Shown here: in pieces, positions 11,579-23,924 of the stretch | How the letters are laid out: each line of letters begins with the position of its first letter | Position numbering within the stretch: position 1 is the stretch's first letter | Source: Rhynchospora pubera | Lineage: Eukaryota > Streptophyta > Magnoliopsida > Poales > Cyperaceae | Direction of reading: 5' to 3' | Length of the DNA stretch: 64,000 bases | Assembly: GCA_028095005.1 (NCBI GenBank) | Contig: CM051459.1 | Coordinates: 135,929,657-135,993,656, forward strand | Made by a program: the position numbers and the translations under genes | The notes under the pieces: model-generated | What the model saw: only the letters and a program-made list of their open reading frames with translations | The model's database searches: none | Told to the model about the DNA's origin: nothing

Positions 11579-12850
11579 TTATTTTTTTTTTTTGATTAAC
11601 GCCCATAGGCTCAACTTCCATTAAAAACAGTAACATACATAGTACAATCGCCATCTTAAGATCCTGACAGACCAAATACAACCAACCTGGTGCTACTGAC
11701 AAAAATCTAAGTACCATACCAGTAAAAGCAAATACCAAATCTACCCCTAACACCAACCTAGAAAGAAATACATTAGCTACTTAATAAAATAAAAACTGCA
11801 AAAACAATACACTATAAAATAAAAGACACTGCACCAGGTTCAAACACGCCCAAGAACAGTTAAGGTGGGTCTTCCAGCACCATTTGAAAGTAGTGGTTAT
11901 CTATCTCCCTATTGATGCTCCTTTGCTGTTGCATAGCCCAATGAACTCTCCCTCTGAAATTGAGTCCCTCCCTTCTTGCACTGTTAGCCAAATTATGTGC
12001 CTGTATCACAGCTTCTCTTCTAGCATGATGTAAGGTGGCCCCCACATTGCACAGCTCCATTGCTGCAATAATTCTTCTAACCTCCCTTGTTGCTCTCCAA
12101 GATGGTATATCTTCACTGTCACCATTATTGACTGCCATCACCAAATTAAGACAGTCTGAGAAGAATTGTATCCTTGTTTCTGTTGGTATATTCATGACTG
12201 TATACACATAATCAATCGCCTGAGATAAAGCCAGAGTCTCCGCCTGAAAAACATCTCCCACCTCTGCACTATGCATGCCGATTGATTGCAACTGTCCCTT
12301 CTGGTACACTACATATGCTGTTCCTATTTTGCCAGAGGTTTCCCACGAAGCATCCAAAATCACCTACCATCCCTCTTTATGCACCTCATATTTATCAACA
12401 CATTGTATTCTTGTAGGGATTAACTGTATCTGATTCACCTCTGGTCTCAACAATGCACATATCCTCTTTAAAACCCCCTGCACTTGAAAATTGCCCCTCT
12501 CAATGACTGCTTTGTTTCTTTCCTTCCAAATTTCCCATAAAGTGTATGCAAAAATTCTGATCCCCTCTTCATCCAGTCTGCTAACAATCTCTTGCACTGC
12601 TTGGTTGATATCCAAGGGTAAATCATGAACCCTAATTCCTAACTGTCCTCCAAACCACACTTGCCTAGAAGTATGACAGAAAAAGAGGCAGTGTGTCTCA
12701 AACTCGTTTTCCTCATGACATCTTTGGCACATAGGAGAGAAGTTAGGTAACCTTGAATGCATATTACCTCCTGTAGGCAATCCCTTCTTTAGCAATCTCC
12801 AAAGAAAAATTTTAACTCTGGGTGCTATGTTTTTGCATTTCCAAATCATA
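11579..12850 (-). mobile_element. 5'-truncated LINE (zf-RVT plus RNase H end)
   Basis: Minus strand. 12364-12849 encodes the zinc-binding reverse-transcriptase tail (zf-RVT: NIAPRVKIFLWRLLKKGLP, then CQRCHEE...THCLFFC). 11860-12363 continues in the same frame as an RNase H domain (LDASWE, QAETLALSQA, FFSDCLNLVMAVN). One in-frame amber codon (TAG) sits between the two domains, so the frame is broken. The element ends in a T run (minus-strand poly(A)) at about 11579-11593 preceded by the GCCTATGGGC signature. 5' truncation falls at about 12850. No convincing target duplication. Confidence 0.85.
11860..12849 (-). pseudogene. LINE ORF2 C-terminus with in-frame stop
   Basis: About 330 codons, interrupted once by TAG immediately before VILDASWE. 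Acidic RNase H residues are recognisable (Asp in LDAS, Glu in AETLA, Asp in SDCLN). The upstream RT palm is missing because of 5' truncation. Confidence 0.85.
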
Positions 12851-14688
12851 GTTATATATACCGTATAATTTCACATCACGGAACCTATAACTAAGTTCAT
12901 TAAAATAATGTGTATACTACGTACATACAAAGATGTTGATCTGGAAAAATTCAAACCGTCACAATTTTGATGTATTCTTTTTGAAATTGGAAAGTTTGAT
13001 GTTTATAAGTATGTTGTGTCTATGGTTTGTCCACATTGCACCTTTCATTGACTTAGAATAAGATTTAATACCAAATTAGAAGGTGCTTGAAAGAGAGAGA
13101 TGAGAAACTTTGTTCTGGCACAGTTTCCTCTTGCGTCTGTGGCTCTTATTCTCTCTTTCGTATACCACATATGCATGATTACTAATCAACCATTAATTTG
13201 TATAAGATTTTTCCTTTTTTTTTTGTTTTTTTTAGTGAAGTTGTAGCATGAATTATTTGCTTCTTATTTGAAGTGATGATTCTTGTACTGTACTCTCGAC
13301 CCTAAATTATATTATTTTATGAACTATACGGATGGAATATCCTAAGCGCTACGCGAAAATCAAACAAACTAAAACAATGATATATTTGTAAATCCGATTA
13401 CGCTAAGGATTTGAACTCGAGCGAGCTCAGGATAAAAAATTAGAATAACTCATCTCGTTTATGTCTTGATAATTAGCTCGCTCGAGTTCGCCTCGTTTGC
13501 AGCCTAAAATTGGTGGTCATCTGTCAAAATAGCACGTTGGATGAAAGGTCTGCAACTATTGTACTGATAGAGTTGACACTTCTCAATCAAACAAAATAAG
13601 CATGATTTATAATCATAAAATATATCCGAGGAAAATGATACTAATAAGCCCAATCCAATCAGCCCAATTTATATTTTGGACTAATGACATCAACTTGTCC
13701 CCAATAGTTTACGCTCAATCCAAGAAGAAAACGGCCGTTTGAGAGCAATTAAATATATTTGGGCTCAAACTTGTTGTCTTTTCCATGGTGATTATGTGAA
13801 GAACTTAAATACTCTGGGAATTTTAAGTTTCCAAATTCATTTTGTTACAAAAGAACTGTTGGAATATGATGTAACTGCTGCACGGTGCTTTTGGTTGGCG
13901 TCAAGTTCTCGAGGCAATTCGCAAGTGAGTCTAACGGCGCCGTCAAGCAGGCATTTCCGTGTTTCCTTTTTATTTCAGATGGTGGCCTTGGATAATAATC
14001 AAATCCATAGCCATAATCGGATTTAAAGGAAAGTACACAGAAATTATTTGATAACTAAGTATAGTTATTATTATTTTTATTTTTAGAATTATATAATTAA
14101 TTGTTTAAAGATATATATTCAAAGTATATATAGAATTACGATTCTATTGTTGGTCTATATATAAAAATCACGAATAGATTCTATTATTCTATTTTTTAAT
14201 TTTTAATTATTTTAAAATATGTATCCAAATCATATAATTAAATCTTTTTATAGTTTATGACTTTTATTTAAAAAAATATTTTCCTGGTATGTCCATAACA
14301 GAGGATTGCGAACATTTATTTTGGAATAATGACCCGAACTTATCCCTGACTTTTGGGATAAAGACAATCATTTATTTTTGAGTGCCGACATGAATTTGTC
14401 ACTCTGTTTTGCAAGATAGGGACAATGCTGCCTCCACCGCTTTGATTTTGGAATATCTGCTTCTTTTATTTTTAATTTTATTAAATTCCTACTCAGAGTC
14501 TGGAATCGTTTTTCATTCTGGAAAGGCAGTATTTCGAGCATTTTGACAAATATGTATGCATTATGGCTAGACATTTCTTAAAATATTCACTCTTTGGCCA
14601 TGAAACATCTGCATATTCACCGTTCTTTGTTGAACTACAGACAGATAGAGGGGAAAAAAATAAAAATAATAAAATAATAAAAAACTGT
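12851..14688. other. Intergenic, downstream of the second transporter
   Basis: No gene recognised. Contains an A/T-rich 3' flank of the transporter gene and chance frames at 13739-14026 and 14368-14774. Confidence 0.45.
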
Positions 14689-16398
14689 TTACTTCCCTTC
14701 TGGAGGAGGAATAAGTTTGGGAACCTCATTCTGCTTCCCCTCTGAAGCCTCCCTGAACTTTGCATAAATGTCACTTCTATAGAATTCCCTTGTACGCCAT
14801 GCCAACAGTAGCATCACAAGAGCCGAACCCACGGTGGCGGCTGTTATGATCAAGAACGAACGCTTGTAGCACTGCACGCCGAGACAAATCAACTCCTTCC
14901 CTTGGGTCACTGCTGCACTAACACCCTTTTGCCTTATGGCCTCATCATCGTACAATTTCCCGGCCACTCTCACATTTAGTATGTAGGAGCCGATGGGACT
15001 TGCGCAGTTGCAAATATTGTACAATGTGGAATAGTATTTTAGACCGAACACCTCTGATGTTATTGAAAGGAGCAATGGCATCGCGGCTCCCAAGCAGAAT
15101 CCGGTCATGATTGATGCGTAGTATAGACAGCCGGGAATACCAAAGGCAATGGTCAAGTGGCCGATGCAAGATAGTAATATTACAAAGGCGAATATCAAAG
15201 GGCGAGGGATCCTGTAGTGTTTAATTAGGTATTCTGAGGCAAAGCCGGCAGCGATCCGGCCAGCATAATTCCAGATGCTTGTTAGAGCAACAAAGGTGGC
15301 GATGCTTTTTTGTGAGTACCCCAGTGACTCTCCAATTTGGCCCATATTGTCATTTGCAGTTAGTGTACCACCTAGTGCGAAAATTGTAGCAACGAAGAGC
15401 AGGATCATGTCGATGCTACAAATGGCCTGAAGTATAGTGAAGTCCTCTCCGCATTTAGGGGGATGCAAGATATTTGCAAAATGTGATTGCTTTGGATTTG
15501 CCTCTATGACGGTCCCGTCGACCTTTGGGTTTTCATCTGAGACAGGAGGAGATATCGGGGAAATTTGTGGCAGCTGGCTCTTCTTTTTAATGATTAAGAT
15601 CTCTTCTCTTATTATAAAGTATAAAGGGAAGAAAAGGAGGATGAGAACCACCGCGGCACTAATCCCGGACACTATTCGGCCGAGCGAGAATTGCTTTTCA
15701 CATATGATGCTAATCAAGAGGCAGACAGCGAGTACGAGTGAGACACCGGTAATCTTGTAGAATATGTTCAACTCCTTGGAATAGTGCTCTGGCTTGATCA
15801 AACGAATGGTCATAACAAACACCAAACAAACGACCGCCGGAAGCCACGCAATGAGTAGAACAACGGATTTGGAATCTGTGCCATAAAAGGCAAGGTAAAA
15901 TTGGGTGAAGATGGCCCCGCTCAAGCCAACAAAACCCTTGAGGAGGCCGAGAACAACACCGCGGCTCTCTGGGAAATTCTTAACACATGTCACAAGAGCA
16001 CCGGTATTGGCGAAGGCTTGCGAGTTGGCACCGACCCAGATGTAAAAGCACATCTGCCAGACATGGGGCTTGGGAACTTTCCCCATGATTGCAAGCCAGA
16101 TCATGAAGTAACCGAAGAAGTTCATCACAGAGCTGATGGTGATGATGACCCATGGTGGTGTGAACTCGGCAAGGAGTCCAGCATGGAGGCCCACATTTGC
16201 ACCGAAATCTTTGAAGAAACTGAGAGTGTTGAGGGTTTTTTGGTCGTAACCGAGGGTCGATTTGATATCTTTCGAGTAGATGGCGAAGATGTAGGTGGCG
16301 CCGGCCATTGACATGATGAGAAAGCTTGCATATGCCATGAACCACCGGCCTCGAATAATCTCACGGATTAAGCCCATTGAGAACTTTGATGATGCCAT
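14689..16398 (-). CDS. Nodulin-like / MFS transporter, uninterrupted paralogue
   Basis: Single open frame, 569 aa from the ATG at 16398 (MASSKFSMGLIREIIRGRWFM). The same frame runs 11 codons further up to an ATG at 16431, but a TATATATT box on the minus strand at 16435-16442 overlaps that upstream region, so I prefer the inner Met. Family marks match the first gene: YIFAIYSKDIKSTLGYDQKTLN, FANTGALVTCVKNFPESRG, a central hydrophilic loop rich in K/P/S, DFTILQAICSIDMILLF, and SPIGSYILNVRVAGKLYD near the end. Where the first gene has its intron, this one reads KHYRIPRPL straight through. The C-terminus (EVPKLIPPPEGK) is shorter than that of the neighbour. No poly(A) relic or target duplication was seen, so intron loss or ancestral absence is as likely as retrocopying. 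Probably a multi-pass membrane transporter of unknown substrate. Confidence 0.93.
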   Translation of the reverse strand: MASSKFSMGLIREIIRGRWFMAYASFLIMSMAGATYIFAIYSKDIKSTLGYDQKTLNTLSFFKDFGANVGLHAGLLAEFTPPWVIITISSVMNFFGYFMIWLAIMGKVPKPHVWQMCFYIWVGANSQAFANTGALVTCVKNFPESRGVVLGLLKGFVGLSGAIFTQFYLAFYGTDSKSVVLLIAWLPAVVCLVFVMTIRLIKPEHYSKELNIFYKITGVSLVLAVCLLISIICEKQFSLGRIVSGISAAVVLILLFFPLYFIIREEILIIKKKSQLPQISPISPPVSDENPKVDGTVIEANPKQSHFANILHPPKCGEDFTILQAICSIDMILLFVATIFALGGTLTANDNMGQIGESLGYSQKSIATFVALTSIWNYAGRIAAGFASEYLIKHYRIPRPLIFAFVILLSCIGHLTIAFGIPGCLYYASIMTGFCLGAAMPLLLSITSEVFGLKYYSTLYNICNCASPIGSYILNVRVAGKLYDDEAIRQKGVSAAVTQGKELICLGVQCYKRSFLIITAATVGSALVMLLLAWRTREFYRSDIYAKFREASEGKQNEVPKLIPPPEGK

Positions 16399-16434
16399 TG
16401 CTGCCTTGATTGCTATGATTCTGAGAAACAAGTG

Positions 16435-16442
16435 AATATATA
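16435..16442 (-). promoter_or_regulatory. Possible TATA box of the second transporter
   Basis: TATATATT on the minus strand, 36 nt upstream of the preferred ATG. It would give an unusually short leader, so its role is tentative. Confidence 0.35.
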
Positions 16443-19400
16443 GATTATAGAACCTGAGTTTGGATTTTTTTTTTTTTTTTTTGAGGGGGGGGGGGTGGAT
16501 TTAAAAAAAAAACGTTATCGGCTTTATTTTTGAAATATTAGTTTATAGGGATTTATTTTGAAGAATTGATGGTAAAGATATATATCAGACTGAAATTGGT
16601 TAGTGGAGGGATATATTTGACATATATTTGTTACAGAAAAGATAAAGATGAACTCCGAGAAGAAGGAATTAATAATACCTGTGACAGTTATAACTAATAG
16701 TAAATATTATTGGTTGCATCATCGTTGGGATAGGTTTGATCTATAAACATCCAATGATTTAAATAGTGGGAAATTAATATATACAAATGCTACTTTTCAT
16801 AGTGAATAACGAAGTGGATGTTATTAATTCGTACAAATATCATTTTAAACATTTTTTTTACCAGGTTAGCCCATAAATATCCAACCAAAAGTACTTCACA
16901 CTCTAATTCGTTTCTAATATCAATTTAACAAGTTCGATAATTACAATATCTAACTTAGAAACTAAAATTGACGTTACCTAATATTTGTGAAATACTGAAA
17001 TACAACAAACGTTCCTGTACACATGGTTAGTGATTCCGTCGTTATTCTAAAGGTAATGGCTTCAATTCTTATTGGACGCGAAAGAGGAATAAACTTTATT
17101 TCACAGAGTGACTATGCCTTATAAATAAATGATCTTATTTCAAAAAAAAAAAAAAAAAGATAAAACAACAACAACCACAAACGTTCCTAAATATTAATTA
17201 AGTAAAATGAAATATTGAAAAGATTAGCATTTTAATTAGCCATACATGTTTTAGAATAATCTTTTTAAAGGCAATAATGGAAGAATCAAAGTATTAATGT
17301 AACATTAGGTGTTTCTGTTATTTTAAAACTTTGAATATTTTATCATAAGAATGAGTTTAACCAATAGATAAGTTTATCTATTCATATTTTGATCGAAAAG
17401 ATCGATAGGCATCAAAAAGAAAAATACAAATAAAATTTGACTATATATTAATTAATATAAAGAATACAAGTTGGATTAGGCCTTTAACCGATGAACAAGA
17501 ATTAAATTCACATCTATCCTGAGCTGCCATAATCCTAATTTGTTCTTTTGTCCGATATCATAAAAAAAAATGCTCCTCACTGCCTAAGTATATTACCCGT
17601 ATATACTATCTCCTTTGTTCTCATCTCATTTACTTTCCTTTGATTTTATTGGCTAGGAAAAAAAAATGACCCGTACTTAGAGCCTAAGGCTATGCCCAAT
17701 AACGCAACCATTAAAGGAACGGAGAGTAGATGAGAGAAAAATTGATCGGAGTTTGTTATCCTCCAAATCGGGGTGTAGAACAGTAAGTGGCAAGGTCAGG
17801 AATATTTACAATGGGTTCACAATTAATCAACTATAAAAAATAGTACAGTCATTTTATTTTTTAGCCATAGAAAGAAAATATGTTATGGATGGGGTTCAAT
17901 AATAAAAATTCAAATAAATATTTATGGGGTCAAATAAGAAGGATTTATGTCAAAATTGCATTTTATAACTATAAATATATATCTCTAGTATTATTTTGTT
18001 AAGAAAAATGAGTGACATTGACACCCATTAGCTGTATGTAAACTCGCCTCTGAGAACAACAATAAAGTAAATTCTTCACAAAATCACTGTAGCTTTCACT
18101 CACTTTTCTCTTCCTTTTTATTATCAAACTAGTCGTCTAGAGCATGAAAATATCATGTCATAAATATCACTCTAGCTTTCACTCCCTTTTTATTCTCCCT
18201 TTTCCGTTACTCCTCTCATCTTCCTCTAATTTATTGTTCTAGAGCATAGTCTAAGCAAACCATGCACATAAATATCATGTCACCCCGCTTCCTTCTTGTG
18301 CATCAGACTCTTATCCAAATTCACTCAAAATGTTTAGTTAAATGAAAAAAAAAATATAGAAAAATCATAGAAGTTGGTTTTCAATTGGTGGGACGTTGCA
18401 TCATTTATAATATATTATAATAATCCTTGCACTAGGATCCGGATCATTACTGTGAAGCCACAGTTGTTCGGACAATGAATTTCGTTTGAATTTTCGTTGC
18501 AGAGGATAAGAATGTGGCGGGTTGATCTCCCGTGTAATTCACTTCGCTTACTTACCCAATATACAAAATCATACATAAGTTTGTCTTACCAAAATAAAAA
18601 TTCACTTAGCCACTTAGCCGTTTCTCCTATCGAGACCACAGGGATGATCCCATGCGTACGCCCATAAACAGTCTTCGTGAAACGGATCTTTCACAATTTA
18701 TTTTTGACCCGTTTCGCAGGTTGTGTTCGCGAGACAGTTTTCCTGTGCAAATGGCAGAGCACATGGGTGGTGTCAGTGATGCGCATGGAATCTATTTTTT
18801 TCACAACAGTCCGTGGGCATAGCATTAAAATATACCAGAGTCAGATTACAACGCCCTCGTACCAAATTGAATGAAAATACTGACTTCCCAAATTAATGAG
18901 GTACTGGTACTTAAAGCCACAAATACAACGAGCAGAGAAAAAAAAAAAATAATATAAAGTAAAAAAAAACAACCATAGAAAGCCTACATTTAAAAATCCT
19001 AAACCAAAAGACAAGCTTAACTGCTAACTCAAAGAAAAAAGTATATGCTTACTGAACATTTGTTTTTCATTATTGCTATATATCATTAAAATATTTTTCT
19101 ATCATATTTTATGTTAATTCATGATCCAAAAATATAATTTTTATGACAACATCTGAGATGCTAATAATTTTAAAAATTTAACGATTACTATAAAATTTTG
19201 AAAAAATTATTGTGCAACGCATAAATATGACGAAATATCATTTAGTAGCAGCAAATGACGAGACAAATAAAGAGATTGTGTTGATTATAGAAATAGCTCT
19301 ATGCTAGCAAATCTAATAAAAAATAACAAAAATAAAATGGATCACGTTACGATAATTGGAACAGGGCCCACCTGTCAGCCACCTTTCATGTAAGTTGTGT

Positions 19401-19540
19401 AGGTTGCTATGGGAGAACATAAGACATGCTAATAAATTTAAAAAAAAATCAATAATTGATATAAAAATTTAAAAAAATAGTTGCGCGAAAAAATCACTAG
19501 TTTCTATAGAAGTTGGTTTTCAATTGGTGCACGTTGCAAA
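16443..19540. other. Gene-poor spacer
   Basis: AT-rich, with T/G and A homopolymers near 16470-16510. The A run at 17142-17158 follows a short unrecognised stretch and may be another retroelement tail. A CACTAG near 19495 following TTGCGCG resembles a Helitron 3' end, but I could not find a partner. No coding sequence recognised. Confidence 0.4.
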
Positions 19541-20638
19541 TGATTAAGTTGTAGAGTCGGGAAGTAGCGTATCAAAGTCGGGTGGCAGATACAATCTTCA
19601 GTAGATTGTTTGCTGGCTTGATTTTTAGACACGGATACCACACAATTTAATTACATGTTAGAAATTATTTATATATTAATGTATTGTATATTTTGGAATT
19701 GATAATTGCATGCATATTTGAATTGTATCATATGATTTATATTATTTGATATTATTATTGAATGTTGAAATGGTTATGAAATTAATAGATCACGATAATT
19801 GTTGGTATTCTTGTACGGTGAAATGACACCGGTTAGGTTGGACGTTAGGTAGCTCCTTGACGAGCCAGTCTCTGTGAATAAGTGCTTATATCTGTGGTTT
19901 GACAATGTTCACGTAATTAATTAGTATCGTTTGTTTATCTATTTGTTTGAATTATCTATTTGTTTGAATTGATGATGAATATAAGGTACCGTAGTATGGT
20001 ACCGTATACAATATATGTTTTATTATATACTCAGTCTCCTCTTATTAAGAAGAGATTGATCCTTCGGGATATATAATTTAATTCTAATTTAAATGATCGA
20101 TATTGAACCAGCCTCGAGATTAGGTAGTGACCAAGCTTAACCGACACTTTTGTGCTACTATTGAATGTGACAGTTCAAATTGAATAATGTGTCGGGTTCA
20201 TTTGTATTGCATCTTCATATGTTGTCTTACATTGTATTATAAAATGTATTGATAATTTAGTTATATAAATTGGTGTGTTTTTACCTCAGTCGATAAAAAG
20301 TTTCGAAGCATGTAAGTTCGTTAGTATGGTTAGAACTGAATACCGCACTGACATAAATTGTATTTTTCTTATTCTTTACTTTTGCATTATTTTCACGGTG
20401 GTTGTGGGTTCCATGTTTCAGTTCGAGTGCGGGACAACAAAATGATTAGTAGCCCGTTGGACTATATAGTGCATATCTTATTTTTTAAATTTAATAATTT
20501 TGTTTTAAATTTATGTTTGGCTTGTAACTTGATTGTTTTAATAAATTTTAATTTTCTATTTATATTTTAAATTGATAATTAAGTCATAGTAGGTCTTCCG
20601 GGTGCGGCGGTCGTCACGGGACATAGTGGGGTGTGACA
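19541..20638 (+). mobile_element. Probable LTR-retrotransposon LTR remnant
   Basis: Ends in ...CACGGGACATAGTGGGGTGTGACA, the style of many plant Gypsy LTR termini. The preceding kilobase has LTR-like composition without ORFs. The left boundary is a guess and no second LTR or polyprotein is present. Confidence 0.35.
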
Positions 20639-20926
20639 ATCAAACATTAACCTCTTATAAATATTAAAACAACTGGACCGTTTTAAACACTTGATTCGCA
20701 CAAAGTTATTTCATTTTTGCTAAAATGCCTAATAATTGTCTATTATGATACAATAAAAATTCTAATTGTGCAATTTATATTACCATTATTGTGTCTATCA
20801 AATCCTTCCGCTAAAGTGGCCGCTATATTCTTATATTTTAATTACTGAAACGACCAATCAGTTTGGTAAATTTATGTTAATGTGAACTAAACCATGTCTA
20901 AAGAATCATGTCAGGTTTTCAACATA

Positions 20927-21070
20927 GTGAGATGGGGCAAGGGAAACTGTTGGTTGGTACTTGCTACAATGATGGTCGGCTCAATTTTAGGTATTTGTAT
21001 CTAAATTAATGATTTGGTGCAACCAATGAATAGGCCTACGGGCATATGTCAAAAAAAAAAAAAAAAAAAT
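20927..21070 (+). mobile_element. LINE/SINE 3' fragment with poly(A)
   Basis: Ends AGGCCTACGGGCATATGTC followed by 19 A (21051-21069). Matches the GCCTAYGGGC tail signature of the LINE copies in this window. Confidence 0.5.
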
Positions 21071-21284
21071 GAATACATAGTCTTTGTCTTTTAGCCCTGA
21101 AACTTACTTTTTATTAATTGCTGAAAATTTTGTGGAGCCTTGAAAAGTGCTGGATGTTATGAGCTTTCTTCCAAAACCTTTATTTATTAGTCCGATTTTT
21201 TGGGGTCACTTTTCCACTAAATGATTGTCTACTGGTGGAAAATCATTATTTCGCAATTGGCAGTCAATTTTGTGGAACTAAATT

Positions 21285-21798
21285 ACTATAAGGGAGTAAC
21301 TAAATTACTATAAGGGAGGAAATTGATCAATATAAGAGAGTAACTAATATATACAACGGAGTAAATAATATACATATCTGATTCTACTGTTGTTTGGGAG
21401 TAACTAAATATCTATAAGGGAGTAAATAACTAGTATACAAGGAGTATCTAATATGTATGAGGGAGTAAATAATATTTAGAACTGATTCTACTGTAGTTTG
21501 GGAGTAACTAAATAACTATAAGGGAGTAAATAACTAATATTAAGAGAGTATTTAATACAAGTAAGGGAGTAAATAATATTCATATATGATTCTGCTGTTT
21601 TTTAGGAGTAACTAAATAACTATAAGTAAGTAAATAACTAGTATAAAAGGAGTATCTAATATCTATAAGAGAGTAAATAACATTCAGAATTGATTCTACT
21701 ATTGCTTGGGAGTAACTAAAAACTATAAGGGAGTAAATAATTAATAGCAAGGAAGTATTTAATATAAGTGAGAGAGTAAATAATATTTAATTTATGAT
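21285..21798. repeat. Minisatellite, about 104-bp period, nearly 5 copies
   Basis: The landmark GGGAGTAACTAAATAACTATAAGGG recurs with its start at about 21396, 21500, 21604 and 21708, an exact 104-bp spacing. Each unit also holds GGAGTAAATAA.., AGGAGTATNTAATA and TGATTCTACTGTTGTTTG. A degenerate first unit starts near 21285. Confidence 0.9.
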
Positions 21799-21807
21799 TC
21801 TGATAAC

Positions 21808-21995
21808 GGCAGGGCTGGGTGACGGTGACGGCGACGGCGACAGCAGGGCTGGGCTGTGCGACGGCGACGGCAGGGCTGGGCTGCGCGACGGCGATGACAG
21901 GGCTGGGCTGCGCGACAACGACGGTAGGGCTGCGCGCCGGCGACGAGATGGCGCGAAGGCTAAGGGCGACGGTGACGGGATGGCGCGAAGGCTGA
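21808..21995. repeat. GC-rich minisatellite next to the 104-bp array
   Basis: Units of roughly 30 bp built from CAGGGCTGGGCTGCGCGACGGCGA, about 4-5 copies, then related GACGG/GGCGCGAAGG motifs to about 22000. Strikingly GC-rich within AT-rich DNA. The frames across it in both directions are repeat artefacts. Confidence 0.85.
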
Positions 21996-21999
21996 GGGG

Positions 22000-22820
22000 G
22001 TGAGGCAGGGTGAGAGCGACGCGGGGGTGAGAGGAACTTGTTTTCCTTTTTTGGACATCGACTTTTTTCTATTTTTGACATATAATTGCTTGATTGCAGT
22101 TATCAGCTTCGGAAAAAATTATGCTTAACAAAAGAATGGTCCAATATGGGCCCGTTTTGATAAAACTACATGGAGCTCATAATAAAATTTTCTTCTAATT
22201 TAAATTGGAAATTGATTACTGTGATATGAACAAAATGAATATATAAATAAAAAATGTGAACATATAAATAATCTAAATGAACACATACAAACAAATAAGT
22301 TAAATAAAAATAAGTTATTATACACATATAAACACATATTAGGACACTCGATGAAAAACAACATGAAGTTATCCCCAATTTTATATATCAGCACTTATTA
22401 TTAGTCGTTCAATAAAAAATAATATGAAGTTATTTTAACTAAATTATCTCTTTATTTATTCATTTTATTTACTTATCCTGTTTCATTTATCATAATATGA
22501 AATTATGATATTAATAACGTAAAGTTATGAGAAACACATGTTATTACTTTTGAAGAATTTTCAAAGAAAAATGTGACTATCAAAATCAAAAACTCGTTAT
22601 AACATGTGAGATTACATGATTTGAAATATGATTGTGAGTATAATTCTCCATAATTCAAATCTCAAATCTACTCATTTAGTAGTAAAAGATACTCCAAGTA
22701 TCTTTATTATATTACCTTATATGAATTATGGAGAATTTATTGGACATTTGACTTAATCCTATATTTATGAATAATTATTGCTAAGAGTTTTACGGTTTTT
22801 AGGTATTCGACATGTGAATT
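22000..22820. other. Intergenic, no gene seen
   Basis: AT-rich. The block at about 22225-22330 (GTGAACATATAAATAATCTAAATGAACACAT) resembles 58384-58440 inside the MULE-like element, so it may be a transposon remnant. Confidence 0.4.
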
Positions 22821-22825
22821 TGGTT

Positions 22826-23085
22826 CATGTTGAAGCATGATTTTAGATTTTGGTCTCTGTGTTGATACATGATCTTAATTAGTTTGAGGTCTTCGTGTTG
22901 AAGCACTTGAGGTGCGATTTTTGTGTTGAAGCACTGTTTTCATGTTTGGCGTGTTGAGGCACACACGAGATTTCCATGTTGAGACACGGGGCTTTCATGT
23001 TGAAGTACGGTATTTGTGTTAAGGCATGCAAATTTTCGTGTTGAGGCACGAGATTTTTGCGTTGAAGCATGGTTTTCCATTTGAA
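22826..23085. repeat. Degenerate minisatellite, about 30-bp unit
   Basis: Units of the form GTGTTGAGGCACGAGATTTT (variants CATGTTGAAGCATGATTTT, GTGTTGAAGCACTGTTTTC) occur about nine times. The frames across it are repeat artefacts. Confidence 0.75.
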
Positions 23086-23396
23086 ATTTTGGTTTGCATT
23101 TCGATTTGAAGATCTTTCCGAAATTTCAAGTTTTGGTGCAAGAGTTCGGTTGTCAAAAGGTCTATTTTGGGTTTTAGAAGTATGAAATTTATTTCTATTT
23201 TTAATAGGTTTCTCAATTTCCCAACTAGATTTGGGCTTTTAATTTTTGTGTTATGGATTTAGATTTTGAATTTATAATACTGTTTTGGCTCATCAAAAGA
23301 TTTATTCGGGTTTCGTTTAGGTTGCGTGATTTTTTTTTATTGTATTTGACAAATCTTCTCGGTTTTTGAGAGTTTATGAGATTTATTTTGGGAAGT

Positions 23397-23740
23397 GGCT
23401 AGTGTCAAATATATAGGACACATACACTTGTCCAACAAAATAAAATTAAAAATTTTTAAGATTAAAATGGCCGATTCAAACCGCTCAAATTATTTTACGT
23501 TCTAAAATTCCGTGGAGACCAAATTTTATATTTTTTTCAAAATTTTTTATTATTTTTTCAGATTTTTTTAATATGCTCAATCTAAAAAGTTACGAACCCT
23601 CCAATTTTTAAAATAAAAAAAATATAAATTTGATTTTCAAGGATATTTTAATATAGAGATCATATTGAGAGGTTTGGATCGACCGTTTGAAATTATAATG
23701 ATCGACGTTCGAATCGTGTCTTATATGTTTGATTCTAGCA
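23397..23740. mobile_element. MITE family C, copy 1
   Basis: Ends GGCTAGTGTCAAATATATAGG and (complement) TGCTAGAATCAAACATATAAG. Its interior is strongly related, in the opposite orientation, to 55021-55394. No clear target duplication. Confidence 0.7.
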
Positions 23741-23924
23741 TTACATTTATTTTTGGGGACAAAATAGTTCAAAAATAGAGAAAGTAGTTAGTGGATTTTG
23801 GCATTGAAATATAGTGGAATTGGTTTCCAGGTGTTTTTTTTTTTAAATTTATAGATATTTTATTTAAATTTTTCGCTGTTTTGTACTGTTTTTGGTGACT
23901 TGTAAAATTTTCAGATAGCTTTTT

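Noticed and set aside
16398..16431. Upstream start (MFLRIIAIKAA) of the second transporter
   Set aside because: A TATA-like box overlaps it and the paralogue's N-terminus aligns better with the inner Met; not excluded.
19440..19500. Possible Helitron 3' end (GTTGCGCGAAAAAATCACTAG then T)
   Set aside because: The hairpin is too weak and no 5' TC partner could be identified.
21716..22081. Ala/Val/Pro-rich repeat ORF and the opposite Gly/Asp-rich ORF
   Set aside because: Both are read through the GC-rich minisatellite; periodicity explains the frames.
22879..23216. Overlapping minus-strand ORFs with Cys/His-rich peptides
   Set aside because: They are translations of the degenerate GTGTTGAGGCAC minisatellite and have no family features.
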